Origin: Jannaschia aquimarina
GTDB taxonomy: Bacteria > Pseudomonadota > Alphaproteobacteria > Rhodobacterales > Rhodobacteraceae
Length of the DNA stretch: 64,000 nt
Assembly: GCF_000877395.1 (NCBI RefSeq)
Contig: NZ_JYFE01000050.1
Location: 1 to 64,000 of the forward strand
Direction: 5' to 3'
Positions 7,894 to 15,412 of this stretch are shown piece after piece. The first letter of the stretch is position 1; every line of letters begins with the position of its first letter. Under the pieces are notes generated by a model. It was not told the DNA's origin. It was given only the letters and a program-made list of their open reading frames with translations, and ran no database searches. A program made the position numbers and the translations under genes.

Positions 7894-9428
7894 TGCCTTA
7901 CGATTACACGCCCTTTCCCTATCGTCGCGCGCCCGGTCTGGATGGGCCGGAGGCACGGCATCCGGTCTTCATCGTGGGGGCGGGACCGATCGGGCTGGCC
8001 CTGGCGCTGGATCTGGCGCGTCATGGAACGCCCAGCGTGCTGGTGGACGACAATGACGTGGTATCGGTGGGCAGCCGGGCGATCTGCTGGTCCAAGCGCA
8101 GCCTCGAAATCCTCGACCGGCTGGGCTTGGGAGAACGGGCCGCCGAAAAGGGTGTCGGCTGGAAGGTCGGGCGGACCTTTCATGGCGAGGAGGAAGTGTT
8201 CTCCTTCGACCTGCAGCCTGAACCGGGCCACAAGTTCCCCGCCTTCGTGAACCTGCAGCAATACTATGTCGAGCAGTTCCTGGCCGAAGCCGCGCTGGAC
8301 AACCCCTTGATCGACCTGCGGTTCAAGAACCGCGTCACCGCACTGGATCCGGTCGCGGGGCGGCTGGAGATCGAGACACCGGACGGCGCCTACACCCTCG
8401 AGGCGGATCATATCTGCGCCTGCGACGGCGCGCGGTCCCCGATCCGACAGATGATGGGGCTGGAATTCGACGGCGAGGTCTTCGAGGAACGGTTCCTCAT
8501 CGCCGATATCGAGATGCAGGCGGATTTCCCGTCCGAGCGGCGGTTCTGGTTCGAGCCGACCTTCCATGCCGGCCAGTCTGCCCTGCTGCATCGTCAGCCC
8601 GACGACATCTACCGCATTGATCTGCAACTGGGTTGGGATGCCGATCCCGAGCATGAAAAGCGTCATGAGGTCGTGCGCCCCCGTATCGAGAAGGTCGTGG
8701 GCCACGCCGATTTCCGCATCGACTGGGTCAGTGTCTACACGTTCCAGTGTCGGCGCCTGACCTCGTTCCTGCACGACCGGGTGATCTTCGTCGGCGACAG
8801 TGCCCACGTGGTCAGCCCGTTCGGTGCGCGGGGCGGCAATGGCGGATTGCAGGACGTCGACGCGCTGGGCTGGCGGCTGGCCGCGGTGGCTCAGGGAGCG
8901 GAGGTCGCGATGCTGCGGGGCTACGACCGCGAAAGGGGGTTCGCGGCCGACGAGAACATCCGGAACTCGGCCCGCGCCACCCGTTTCATGACCCCCGCCG
9001 ACGGGGCGGAGCGGCTGTTTCGGGATCAGGTCCTGAAGCTGGCCGCCCAAGCGCCCTTTGCGCGCGGAATGGTGAATTCCGGCCGTCTGTCAGTGCCTTG
9101 CACCTATCCGCTGGACGGTCCCGATGCGCCCGATCTGCCAATGGGAGCACGTCCCGGGACGGTGGCGCCCGACGCACCGTTGGGCAATGGCTGGCTTTCC
9201 GAGCGGACGGGACATGGCTGGCTCCTGCTGGCGATTGGGCAGGACGCGCCAACGGTGGAGGGGGTCAAGGCACTGACGCTCGGCTCTGATGACGTTCTGC
9301 GCGACAGGTATCTGGGCGATGCCGATTGCGCGCTCTACCTGCTGCGGCCCGACGGTATCGTCGCGGCGCGTTGGCGGGACGCGGGGGCGCAGGAGATCGA
9401 GGCCGCGCGCGAGGCCGCATGTCTCTGA
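7893..9428 (+). CDS. FAD-dependent aromatic monooxygenase
   Basis: Class A flavoprotein monooxygenase of 511 residues, related to MhpA-type hydroxylases that add an oxygen to a phenolic ring using NAD(P)H. It has the GxGxxG FAD-binding motif (FIVGAGPIGLALALDLARHG near residue 25), a CACDGARSPIR segment near residue 175, and the second FAD motif GDSAHVVSPFGARGGNGG near residue 305. The C-terminal roughly 120 residues look like the thioredoxin-like domain of this branch. With the FAH-like and MBL proteins upstream it suggests a pathway of ring hydroxylation and product cleavage, but no ring-cleaving dioxygenase lies in this cluster. Confidence 0.88.
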   Translation: MPYDYTPFPYRRAPGLDGPEARHPVFIVGAGPIGLALALDLARHGTPSVLVDDNDVVSVGSRAICWSKRSLEILDRLGLGERAAEKGVGWKVGRTFHGEEEVFSFDLQPEPGHKFPAFVNLQQYYVEQFLAEAALDNPLIDLRFKNRVTALDPVAGRLEIETPDGAYTLEADHICACDGARSPIRQMMGLEFDGEVFEERFLIADIEMQADFPSERRFWFEPTFHAGQSALLHRQPDDIYRIDLQLGWDADPEHEKRHEVVRPRIEKVVGHADFRIDWVSVYTFQCRRLTSFLHDRVIFVGDSAHVVSPFGARGGNGGLQDVDALGWRLAAVAQGAEVAMLRGYDRERGFAADENIRNSARATRFMTPADGAERLFRDQVLKLAAQAPFARGMVNSGRLSVPCTYPLDGPDAPDLPMGARPGTVAPDAPLGNGWLSERTGHGWLLLAIGQDAPTVEGVKALTLGSDDVLRDRYLGDADCALYLLRPDGIVAARWRDAGAQEIEAAREAACL

Positions 9429-9610
9429 ACACCCATCCGAATATTCCCGACCCGGACGATTTCTATGCCGAGCTTCTGGCGGCGCATCACGGGTTGAGCG
9501 AGGCGGAGAGTCACGCATTGAATGCGCGACTGGTGCTGATTCTGGCGAACCATATCGGCGAGCGCGACGTCTTGCGCGATGCGCTGGCCCTCGTGCGCGA
9601 GGCAGGCTAG
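9419..9610 (+). CDS. DUF2783 domain protein
   Basis: A 63-residue helical protein of the DUF2783 family, recognised by DPDDFYAELLAAHHGLS and LNARLVLILANHIGE. Proteins of this family usually sit directly behind an FAD monooxygenase gene, as here. The ATG at 9419 lies inside the end of the monooxygenase reading frame, so expression is probably coupled. Its function is unknown; a small partner of the monooxygenase is a reasonable guess. Confidence 0.8.
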   Translation: MSLNTHPNIPDPDDFYAELLAAHHGLSEAESHALNARLVLILANHIGERDVLRDALALVREAG

Positions 9611-9620
9611 GGCGCCCGCC

Positions 9621-10277
9621 ATGCCCGTCGCCATTGGAAACTACGCACCGCCCAAGGGCGCCATCCCCATCGTCTGGGAGGACGATCACCTGCTGGTCGT
9701 CGACAAGCCCCACGGTCTTCTGTCGGTGCCCGGGCGCGGAGAGCATCTTCGCGACAGCCTGCTGACGCGCCTGCAGGAGATGCGGGCGGAAGTGCTGCTC
9801 TGCCACCGGCTGGACCGGGACACGTCGGGCATCATGGTCTTCGCCCTGACCAAGGAGGCGCAGCGCCGGATGGGCCGCCTGTTCGAGACGAAGCGTGTCA
9901 AGAAGCGTTATGTGGCAAGGGTTTGGGGCGAAGTTGCCGAGCCGCGCGGAACCGTGGATCTGCCGCTGATCGTCGATTGGCCGAACCGCCCGCGACAGCA
10001 CGTCGATAACGAAGCCGGCAAGCCCAGCGTCACCGACTGGGAGCGGGGTGCGGTCGAGGACGGGACCACGCGGATGGTGCTGAAGCCCCGCACAGGGCGG
10101 TCGCATCAGTTGCGGGTGCACATGAAAGAGATCGGGCATCCGATCCTGGGCGACCCCTTCTATGCGGAAGGTCCGGCAGGCGATTTCGACCGGTTGATGC
10201 TACATGCCGAGGGCCTGAAATTCGCCCATCCGATCACCGAGAAGGTGCTGCGGCTGGAGGTTCCGGCGCCGTTCTGA
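9621..10277 (+). CDS. RluA-family pseudouridine synthase
   Basis: Isomerises specific uridines in RNA. The 218-residue protein contains only the catalytic domain with no S4 domain. The core HRLDRDTSGIMVFAL, near residue 70, carries the catalytic Asp, and TGRSHQLRVHM near residue 155 is the second family motif. Length and the lack of an S4 domain fit the RluA/TruC branch (rRNA or tRNA targets); the exact target cannot be decided. The start at 9621 gives MPVAIGNYAP just ahead of the conserved IVWEDDHLLVVDKP strand. Confidence 0.88.
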   Translation: MPVAIGNYAPPKGAIPIVWEDDHLLVVDKPHGLLSVPGRGEHLRDSLLTRLQEMRAEVLLCHRLDRDTSGIMVFALTKEAQRRMGRLFETKRVKKRYVARVWGEVAEPRGTVDLPLIVDWPNRPRQHVDNEAGKPSVTDWERGAVEDGTTRMVLKPRTGRSHQLRVHMKEIGHPILGDPFYAEGPAGDFDRLMLHAEGLKFAHPITEKVLRLEVPAPF

Positions 10278-10313
10278 TGCGTTAACGTTGGCCCCCGAAG
10301 CGCCGTTAACCGA

Positions 10314-10358
10314 TGTGCACCCCCCGTGCACCCCCTGTGCACCCCCCGTCTGCACAGA
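10314..10358 (+). repeat. 11-bp-period GTGCAC repeat, copy A
   Basis: Three tandem units of GTGCACCCCCY in 11-base steps, closed by GTCTGCACAGA. The unit carries the 6-bp palindrome GTGCAC. The block recurs in reverse orientation at 53731-53776; the two copies, with immediate flanks, agree at 47 of 49 positions. It lies between the pseudouridine synthase and peroxiredoxin genes, in non-coding sequence. An 11-base period puts each palindrome on nearly the same face of the helix, which would suit protein binding, but that is inference. Confidence 0.85.
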
Positions 10359-10458
10359 GGGCGGACGGGCCCCGCGTTAACTATTCGGAGCGCCGCCTTC
10401 CAACCCGGCCCCGCTCCCCCTAGGTATCCGCGGAGACACAGCCGAGAGGAGGCACGTC

Positions 10459-11112
10459 ATGTCGCTCCGCATCAATCAGGTCGTCCCGGATTTCGAGGCC
10501 GAGACCAGCGAGGGACCGATCAGGTTCCACGACTGGATCGGCGACAGCTGGGCGATCCTGTTCAGCCACCCGAAGGACTTCACCCCGGTCTGCACCACCG
10601 AGTTCGGCGCCGTCGCGCAATTGAAGGACGAGTGGGAGAAGCGCGGCGTCAAGGTCATCGGCATCTCGGTCGACGACGCCGAAAGCCACCGCAAGTGGAA
10701 GGGCGACATCCAGACCTTCGGCGGGGCGGAGGCCTATTTCCCCATCATCGCCGATGACGGGCTGAAGGTGTCGAAGGCCTACGACATGCTGCCCGAAGAT
10801 GCCTACCTGCCCGACGGGCGCACGCCGAACGACACCGCGACGGTGCGGTCGGTCTATATCATCGGGCCGGACAAGCAGCTGAAGCTGTCGATGACCTATC
10901 CGATGAATGTCGGCCGCAACTTCGCGGAGGTCCTGCGCGCGGTCGACGCGTTGCAGGCGGCGGCCAAGCACGGGATCGCCACGCCCGCCAACTGGGAGCA
11001 TGGCCGCGACGTCGTGATCCCGGCCACGGTGTCCGACGAGGACGCCAAGGCGAAGTTCGGGGAGTTCAAGACGCACTTCCCCTATCTGCGGACGACCGCG
11101 GACCCGTCCTGA
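10459..11112 (+). CDS. 1-Cys peroxiredoxin (Prx6-like)
   Basis: Reduces peroxides through a single catalytic cysteine. The 217-residue protein has the active-site motif FTPVCTTE with peroxidatic Cys45 and Thr42. No second cysteine occurs anywhere, so a resolving thiol must come from a partner. The C-terminal dimerisation extension (ANWEHGRDVVIPATVSDEDA) is typical of the Prx6 group. It is a single-gene unit with GAGAGGAGG before the ATG. The double hairpin at 11123 probably ends it. Confidence 0.93.
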   Translation: MSLRINQVVPDFEAETSEGPIRFHDWIGDSWAILFSHPKDFTPVCTTEFGAVAQLKDEWEKRGVKVIGISVDDAESHRKWKGDIQTFGGAEAYFPIIADDGLKVSKAYDMLPEDAYLPDGRTPNDTATVRSVYIIGPDKQLKLSMTYPMNVGRNFAEVLRAVDALQAAAKHGIATPANWEHGRDVVIPATVSDEDAKAKFGEFKTHFPYLRTTADPS

Positions 11113-11122
11113 GCGGAACGCG

Positions 11123-11203
11123 CCGGACGGGGCATCGAACCCCGTCCGACGCGGCCGGGGGCTCTGCCCCCGGACCCCCGGGATATTTGGAAAGCGAAGA
11201 AGG
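11123..11203. terminator. double-hairpin repeat, copy A (bidirectional terminator)
   Basis: An 81-bp element with two strong hairpins: a 9-bp stem (11124-11132 with 11140-11148, 7-base loop) and an 8-bp stem with a TCT loop (11155-11162 with 11166-11173), followed by GGACCCCCGGGATATTT. It lies between the convergent peroxiredoxin and marR genes, so it likely ends both. A second copy with about nine differences lies in reverse orientation at 53566-53646, also between convergent genes. Confidence 0.75.
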
Positions 11204-11233
11204 GCCCTCGTGTGCCGCGGACGGCGCCGGGCG

Positions 11234-11656
11234 TTAGCGGGCCTCGATCCGGGCGATGAGGGCTTCGGCGACGCGGGCGAAGGCGGCCCGGTCTTCTTTC
11301 GTCGCACCCTCGAAGAGCGCGGCGAGATCGGCGATGCGGGCGTCGCGGGCTGCGGTCACCTGCTCGGTCGCGTGGTCGTTGAGACGGATCAGCGTCTTGC
11401 GCCGGTCCGTCGGGTGACGTTCGCGACAGGTCAGGCCATCCGCCTCCAACGCGTCGACGAGGCCCGTGATCGCCTGGGGCGACACCGAGAGCGCGGCCGC
11501 GAGGTCACGCATCGTCGCCGGACCCGTCGTGTCGAGATGGGACATGAGCGCGATCCGGGGGCCCCGGCTGGCGCCGCTTCCCTGTACCTTACGGAGGGCG
11601 GGGACGAGGCGGTCGAGAAGCTGGGCGAGGGATTTGGGCGAGGATTTCTTGGCCAT
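11234..11656 (-). CDS. MarR-family transcriptional regulator
   Basis: Winged-helix DNA-binding dimer of 140 residues. The MarR core is clear: the helix-turn-helix region TMRDLAAALSVSPQAITGLV, then LEADGLTCRERHPTDRRKTLIRL, which forms the wing with its conserved Asp-Arg. A Lys-rich N-terminus precedes it. It is convergent with the peroxiredoxin gene. Neither its target nor its ligand can be inferred, because no divergent partner gene is present. Confidence 0.88.
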   Translation of the reverse strand: MAKKSSPKSLAQLLDRLVPALRKVQGSGASRGPRIALMSHLDTTGPATMRDLAAALSVSPQAITGLVDALEADGLTCRERHPTDRRKTLIRLNDHATEQVTAARDARIADLAALFEGATKEDRAAFARVAEALIARIEAR

Positions 11657-11702
11657 GCCCCAGACTCGTCCGGGCGCGGCGGACGGTCAAGGTCTTGACC
11701 GT

Positions 11703-11993
11703 TCAGCCCCGGCGGATGAGGCGGCAACTCGCCGCTTCACCCTTGCGGACGAGGAACGCGGCATCTCCCGTTTCGAACCAGTCGAGCGTGTCGCGCCGGT
11801 AGCGGACCCCCGAGGTGGAGGGGATGCGTGGCAGGCGGCCGCTTTCCCCGGTGGACAGGGTGATCTGGACATGGCGGGGTGCCCGGTCAATCTGTGCCGT
11901 CGTTCCGCCGTCGCAGAGATAGAGCGCGTCGGAGGGCTGCACGATCGAGCAGGCGCCGAGAAGCGGCGGGAGGAGGCAGGCGGGGACACGCAT
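11703..11993 (-). CDS. MliC-like lysozyme inhibitor lipoprotein
   Basis: A 96-residue putative lipoprotein. The signal peptide ends at LLPPLLGAC, giving a lipobox Cys near residue 13. The rest matches the MliC/PliC fold that blocks c-type lysozymes (YLCDGG near the start, VRYRRDTLDWFETGDAAFLVRKG towards the end, with a cysteine pair expected to form a disulfide). It would sit in the periplasm or on the outer membrane. The start at 11993 leaves a short, proper lipoprotein signal; the upstream ATG at 12035 would add residues before it. Confidence 0.72.
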   Translation of the reverse strand: MRVPACLLPPLLGACSIVQPSDALYLCDGGTTAQIDRAPRHVQITLSTGESGRLPRIPSTSGVRYRRDTLDWFETGDAAFLVRKGEAASCRLIRRG

Positions 11994-12014
11994 GGCCCCC
12001 CAATAACGCAAGAG

Positions 12015-12034
12015 GCCGCCTGGTGGGGCGGCCA
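12015..12034 (-). terminator. hairpin terminator after rpmJ
   Basis: A 7-bp GC stem (12028-12034 with 12015-12021, 6-base loop) directly downstream of rpmJ on the minus strand, followed by TCTTGCGTTATT. The T-rich tail is weak but the position fits an intrinsic terminator separating rpmJ from the MliC-like gene. Confidence 0.55.
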
Positions 12035-12063
12035 TCTGCGTCGCATTTTAGCGATCTGCCGGA

Positions 12064-12189
12064 TCAGCCCTGGCGGGCCTTGAACCGGCGCTGGGTCTTG
12101 TTGATCACGTAGACCCGACCCTTGCGGCGCACGACGCGGCAATCGCGATGGCGCTGCTTGAGCGAGCGGAGCGAGTTGCGAACCTTCAT
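12064..12189 (-). CDS. rpmJ: 50S ribosomal protein L36
   Basis: A 41-residue basic protein of the large ribosomal subunit. It reads [14 protein letters not shown] at the start and ends [11 protein letters not shown], the alphaproteobacterial form of L36. It has a single cysteine (Cys17) and lacks the four-residue zinc site of the zinc-binding type. AGGAGAGG lies just upstream of the ATG. It stands alone between tRNA-Val and the lipoprotein gene rather than in the spc operon, as is common in this group. Confidence 0.96.
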   Translation of the reverse strand: MKVRNSLRSLKQRHRDCRVVRRKGRVYVINKTQRRFKARQG

Positions 12190-12275
12190 GGTCCTCTCCT
12201 TTGTCTCGCGGCGCGGCGATGCGCCTTGGTTGCGTTGCGCCGGGTGGCGCGGGTTGCTGGGCCTGGGAACGCTGA

Positions 12276-12343
12276 CACTTTCTGGCGAAAGTGCAGCCGT
12301 CTCGTCCCCGACTGAAAGGCCCGACACTTTCCTGCGGAAAGTG
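12276..12343 (-). repeat. pair of similar stem-loops after tRNA-Val
   Basis: Two near-identical hairpins 49 bases apart: an 8-bp stem with a GCA loop (12325-12332 with 12336-12343) and a 7-bp stem with a 4-base loop (12276-12282 with 12287-12293). Both use the arms CACTTTC and GAAAGTG. They lie between the 3' end of tRNA-Val and rpmJ on the same strand. They could end or process the tRNA transcript, or shape the rpmJ leader. Confidence 0.6.
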
Positions 12344-12348
12344 CGGCG

Positions 12349-12423
12349 TGGTGGGCGATACTGGGATCGAACCAGTGACCCCTTCGATGTCAACGAAGTG
12401 CTCTACCGCTGAGCTAATCGCCC
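12349..12423 (-). tRNA. tRNA-Val (GAC anticodon)
   Basis: A 75-base cloverleaf with the 3' CCA encoded. The 7-bp acceptor GGGCGAT/ATCGCCC is perfect, the discriminator base is A, the anticodon stem is CTTCG/CGAAG and the loop is TTGACAT, which gives anticodon GAC (valine). The T arm contains GGTTCGATCCC. Confidence 0.95.
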
Positions 12424-12568
12424 CCTCTGAACGTCAACGAGCCCGGAAACCGGACTCGCCTTCGCGCATTGGTGGGCGCGGGATAGATGCTTTCGACACC
12501 CCGCGCAAGGGGGGTTTCGACAAGTGCCAGATCGCCCTATCTTCGCCTTAGAGGAGCCATTTCACCCC

Positions 12569-13429
12569 ATGTCGACACCGCCGTTCCGCCTGATCCGGCC
12601 GCCACATCCCGCGAGCCCGCTGATCGCGTCTTCGCCGCATTCGGGGCGGACCTATCCGGCCGATTTCGTCGCGCGCACCGTGCTGGACGAGCGGGTCATC
12701 CGCAGCTCGGAGGATGCCTTCGTCGACATCCTGCTGGAGCGGGCGCCGGATCTGGGCGTGCCGCTGATCGCCGCGGAGATGCCGCGCGCCTATGTGGATC
12801 TCAACCGCTCGGAGCGGGAGCTGGACCCGGCGCTTGTGCAGGGGGTGGCGAAGGCCGGGATCAACCCGCGGGTCAATTCCGGGCTTGGCGTCATCCCGAG
12901 GGTCGTGGCGCAGGGGCGCGCGATCTATCGCGGCAAGATCACCCGAGCGGAGGCGGAAGCCCGGCTGGAGGACGTGTGGCGGCCCTATCACGGGGCGCTG
13001 GTCGACCTGATGGAGCAGGCCTGCGCGGCATTCGGACGGGCGGTGTTGCTGGACGTGCATTCCATGCCCCACGAAGCGATCGAGGGGGCGGCGCCCAAGG
13101 GCCGCACGCCAGAGATCGTGCTGGGCGACCGGTTCGGCGCCTCGGCCGACAGCGGGCTGGTCGATGCCGTCGAGGGGATCTTCCGGGGGCTTGGGTTCCG
13201 CGTGGCGCGCAACGCGCCCTTCGCCGGGGCCTTCATCGCGCAGGCTTACGGCAAGCCGGAACAGGGCCGCCATGTGCTGCAGATCGAGATCGACCGCGCG
13301 CTCTACATGGATGAGCGGCGGCTTGCACGCAGTGCGGATTTCGACGCGGTGCGGAACCTGATGACGGAAGCCCTGATGCGGATCCGCGACGTGACGTTGC
13401 AGGACGGTCAGCAGGTGGCCGCGGAATAG
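12569..13429 (+). CDS. N-formylglutamate amidohydrolase family protein
   Basis: Hydrolase of 286 residues in the HutG2/FGase family, which releases formate from N-formylglutamate in histidine breakdown or acts on related formyl-amino acids. Motifs are ASPHSGRTYP near residue 22, SSEDAFVDILLE, AEMPRAYVDLNRSERELDP, DVHSMPH near residue 170 and LQIEIDRALYMDE near the end, which include the zinc ligands and a catalytic acid. The start at 12569 follows GAGGAG at some distance. No other hut gene is nearby, so the physiological substrate is open. Confidence 0.85.
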   Translation: MSTPPFRLIRPPHPASPLIASSPHSGRTYPADFVARTVLDERVIRSSEDAFVDILLERAPDLGVPLIAAEMPRAYVDLNRSERELDPALVQGVAKAGINPRVNSGLGVIPRVVAQGRAIYRGKITRAEAEARLEDVWRPYHGALVDLMEQACAAFGRAVLLDVHSMPHEAIEGAAPKGRTPEIVLGDRFGASADSGLVDAVEGIFRGLGFRVARNAPFAGAFIAQAYGKPEQGRHVLQIEIDRALYMDERRLARSADFDAVRNLMTEALMRIRDVTLQDGQQVAAE

Positions 13430-13789
13430 TCAGGCCGCCGGCGGCTCCCGCAATTCGATCGGTGTGCCTTCGGGATCGTGAATGCGGGCGAAGCGGCCGA
13501 TGCCCTGCGCGTCCCATGCGGGATCCGTCCGGGCCTCTATGCCCGCTGCGGAGAGGTGCGCCAGAAGGCCGTCGATATCGTCGGTGCGCAGGTTTAGCAT
13601 CCAGTGCCGGTCGGCGGGCCAATAGGCATCGTCTTCCGCGAAAACCGAGACCGCGGTCGGGCCCGCCTCCTGATGCTGGGGGCCCGGTCGGGACGGAACG
13701 ACGCCCGGATGGCGCCGATACCAGCCGGTCAGCGCGTCGGGGCCGTGGGCGCGGAGGAAGATGCCGTCGATGCCGGTGATGCGGGCCAT
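13430..13789 (-). CDS. VOC-family (glyoxalase-like) protein
   Basis: A 119-residue single-module vicinal oxygen chelate protein: it starts RITGIDGIFLRAHGPDALTG and ends FARIHDPEGTPIELREP, with the DPEG turn and metal-ligand Glu typical of the fold. Substrate unknown. The start at 13789 gives the shortest product with a proper first strand. Its stop abuts the stop of the convergent hydrolase gene, with no bases between them. Confidence 0.8.
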   Translation of the reverse strand: MARITGIDGIFLRAHGPDALTGWYRRHPGVVPSRPGPQHQEAGPTAVSVFAEDDAYWPADRHWMLNLRTDDIDGLLAHLSAAGIEARTDPAWDAQGIGRFARIHDPEGTPIELREPPAA

Positions 13790-13808
13790 GCGAGATCCTC
13801 GCAAGGCC

Positions 13809-15062
13809 TCAGCGCAGGGCGCGCCCCTTGATGATGGCGTCGGTTCCGAAGCGGTCGCGGATCGCATCGGTCGCGCGTTCAGCCGCCGCGCGGCGTTCCG
13901 AGCCCGGGTCCAGCAGGTCGCCCGCCCGGTCGGCCAGCTCGGCCGGGGCCAGATCGGACAGGCCCACCCCGATCAGGCGCACGTCGCCGGTGCGTCCGAA
14001 CGCATCCAGAAGGCCGCGCGCCGTGCGATAGATCCGGTCGCCCATCTGCGTGGGCTCCGACAGCGCGACGCGGCGGGTCACGAGGGTGAAATCCGCCCGC
14101 TTGAGTTTCAGCGTCACGGTGCGGCCGGCGAGCTCCTTGGCCTTGGCGCGGTCGCTGACCTGCTCGGACAGGCGCCAGAGATGGCCGTCTAGGATGTCGG
14201 CGTCGGAGGTGTTCTCGCGGAAGGTCGTCTCCTTGGAGATCGATTTGGGCCGCCGGTCACGCTTGACGGGGCGGTTGTCCCGGCCTCGGGCCAGATGCCA
14301 GAGCCGGTCGCCCATGGACCCGAAGCGCGCGCCCAGATCCTTTCGGTCCCAGCGCTTGAGATCGGCGATGGTACGGATGCCCGCCCGCTCCAGCGAGGCC
14401 TGCCCGGCCACGCCGACGCCCCAGATGATGCCGACGGGTTTGGCTTCGAGAAACGCTTCGGTCTCGGCCCGGCCGATCACCGAGAAACCGCGCGGCTTGT
14501 CGAGATCCGAGGCGATCTTGGCCAGGAACTTGTTGTGGCTGAGCCCCACGGAGCCGGTGATGCCGAGCTCGTCCTGCATCCGCCGGGTGAGGCGGGCCAG
14601 CATGACGGCGGGCGGGGCACCGTGCAGCTTTTCGGTGCCGGTAAGGTCGAGAAAGGCCTCATCGAGGGACAGCGGCTCGATGGCGGGGGTCAGATCCTCC
14701 ATCATGGTGCGGATCTTGCGCGAAACCTCGACATAGAGGGACATGCGGCCCTTGATGATCACCGCGTCGGGGCAGAGCTGCAGCGCCTTGAACATCGGCA
14801 TGGCCGAGCGCACGCCGCGGATGCGGGCGACATAGCAGCAGGTCGAGACCACGCCCCGCCGCCCGCCGCCGATGATGACCGGCTTGTCGGCCAGATCGGG
14901 GCGGTCGCGCTTTTCCACGCTGGCGTAGAAGGCGTCGCAATCCATGTGGGCGATCGACAGGTCGAACAGTTCGGGATGGGCGGTGACGCGCGGCGACCGG
15001 CAGGGGGGGCAGCGGGCCCCGTCGGCGAAGGTGGTCAGGCAGGCACGGCAGAGCGACGGCAT
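13809..15062 (-). CDS. dinB: DNA polymerase IV
   Basis: Y-family translesion polymerase of 417 residues. The catalytic acids sit in AHMDCDAFYASVEKRD near residue 40 and SLDEAFLDLTG near residue 133. GLSHNKFLAKIASDLDKP and the little-finger domain follow. The N-terminal extension carries two Cys pairs (CRAC, CPPC), a zinc-ribbon-like feature I know from alphaproteobacterial relatives. The gene starts opposite a palindromic EcfG-type promoter (15094-15121). No alphaproteobacterial LexA box (GTTC-N7-GTTC) is seen, so general stress rather than SOS control is suggested. Confidence 0.95.
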   Translation of the reverse strand: MPSLCRACLTTFADGARCPPCRSPRVTAHPELFDLSIAHMDCDAFYASVEKRDRPDLADKPVIIGGGRRGVVSTCCYVARIRGVRSAMPMFKALQLCPDAVIIKGRMSLYVEVSRKIRTMMEDLTPAIEPLSLDEAFLDLTGTEKLHGAPPAVMLARLTRRMQDELGITGSVGLSHNKFLAKIASDLDKPRGFSVIGRAETEAFLEAKPVGIIWGVGVAGQASLERAGIRTIADLKRWDRKDLGARFGSMGDRLWHLARGRDNRPVKRDRRPKSISKETTFRENTSDADILDGHLWRLSEQVSDRAKAKELAGRTVTLKLKRADFTLVTRRVALSEPTQMGDRIYRTARGLLDAFGRTGDVRLIGVGLSDLAPAELADRAGDLLDPGSERRAAAERATDAIRDRFGTDAIIKGRALR

Positions 15063-15093
15063 GGGGTCAGTCTACGCCCCCCGGCGGGCGGAC

Positions 15094-15121
15094 GGAACGG
15101 GGTGCGGCAAGGCGGCGTTCC
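15094..15121. promoter_or_regulatory. palindromic EcfG-type promoter, both directions
   Basis: GGAACG (15094-15099) and its exact reverse complement CGTTCC (15116-15121) flank 16 bases. On each strand this reads GGAAC-N17-CGTT, the consensus for the general stress sigma factor EcfG. The plus-strand -10 element lies 21 bases before the ATG at 15140; the minus-strand one lies 34 bases before dinB. The known consensus comes from other Alphaproteobacteria; use here is inferred. Confidence 0.7.
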
Positions 15122-15139
15122 CCATCCGAGGAGGAAGCC

Positions 15140-15412
15140 ATGGCCCGTGAAGAAGATACCTACCGCCCGGAGACCGAAGCAGAACGGCGTGCCGTCTCGG
15201 AAGACGCCGCCCGCGAGGATGCCACCCTGTCGCCCGATGCGCATCCCGAAGCGGCGGCACCCGGACGCGCGTCGCCCGGTCAGGCGACCGAAGCGCCTTC
15301 GGGCAGTGCCCATGCCGCCGTCGAGGCGCCCGAGGGCAAGGGCGGCAAGCTGTGGCTGGTCGTCGGCGCGATGATCGCGTTGCTGCTCCTGCTGGCGCTG
15401 TTCGTGCTCTGA
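15140..15412 (+). CDS. membrane protein with acidic N-terminus
   Basis: A 90-residue protein. Residues 1-66 are polar and rich in Glu, Ala and Pro with low complexity. A single strong hydrophobic helix (about residues 70-90) ends the chain, so it looks like a tail-anchored membrane protein. GAGGAGG precedes the ATG. The upstream EcfG-type site suggests general stress induction. No family is recognised. Confidence 0.75.
   Translation: MAREEDTYRPETEAERRAVSEDAAREDATLSPDAHPEAAAPGRASPGQATEAPSGSAHAAVEAPEGKGGKLWLVVGAMIALLLLLALFVL

Noticed and set aside
15063-15139. Possible LexA (SOS) box upstream of dinB
   Set aside because: GAAC and GTTC occur only as the EcfG palindrome; the direct repeat GTTC-N7-GTTC is absent.
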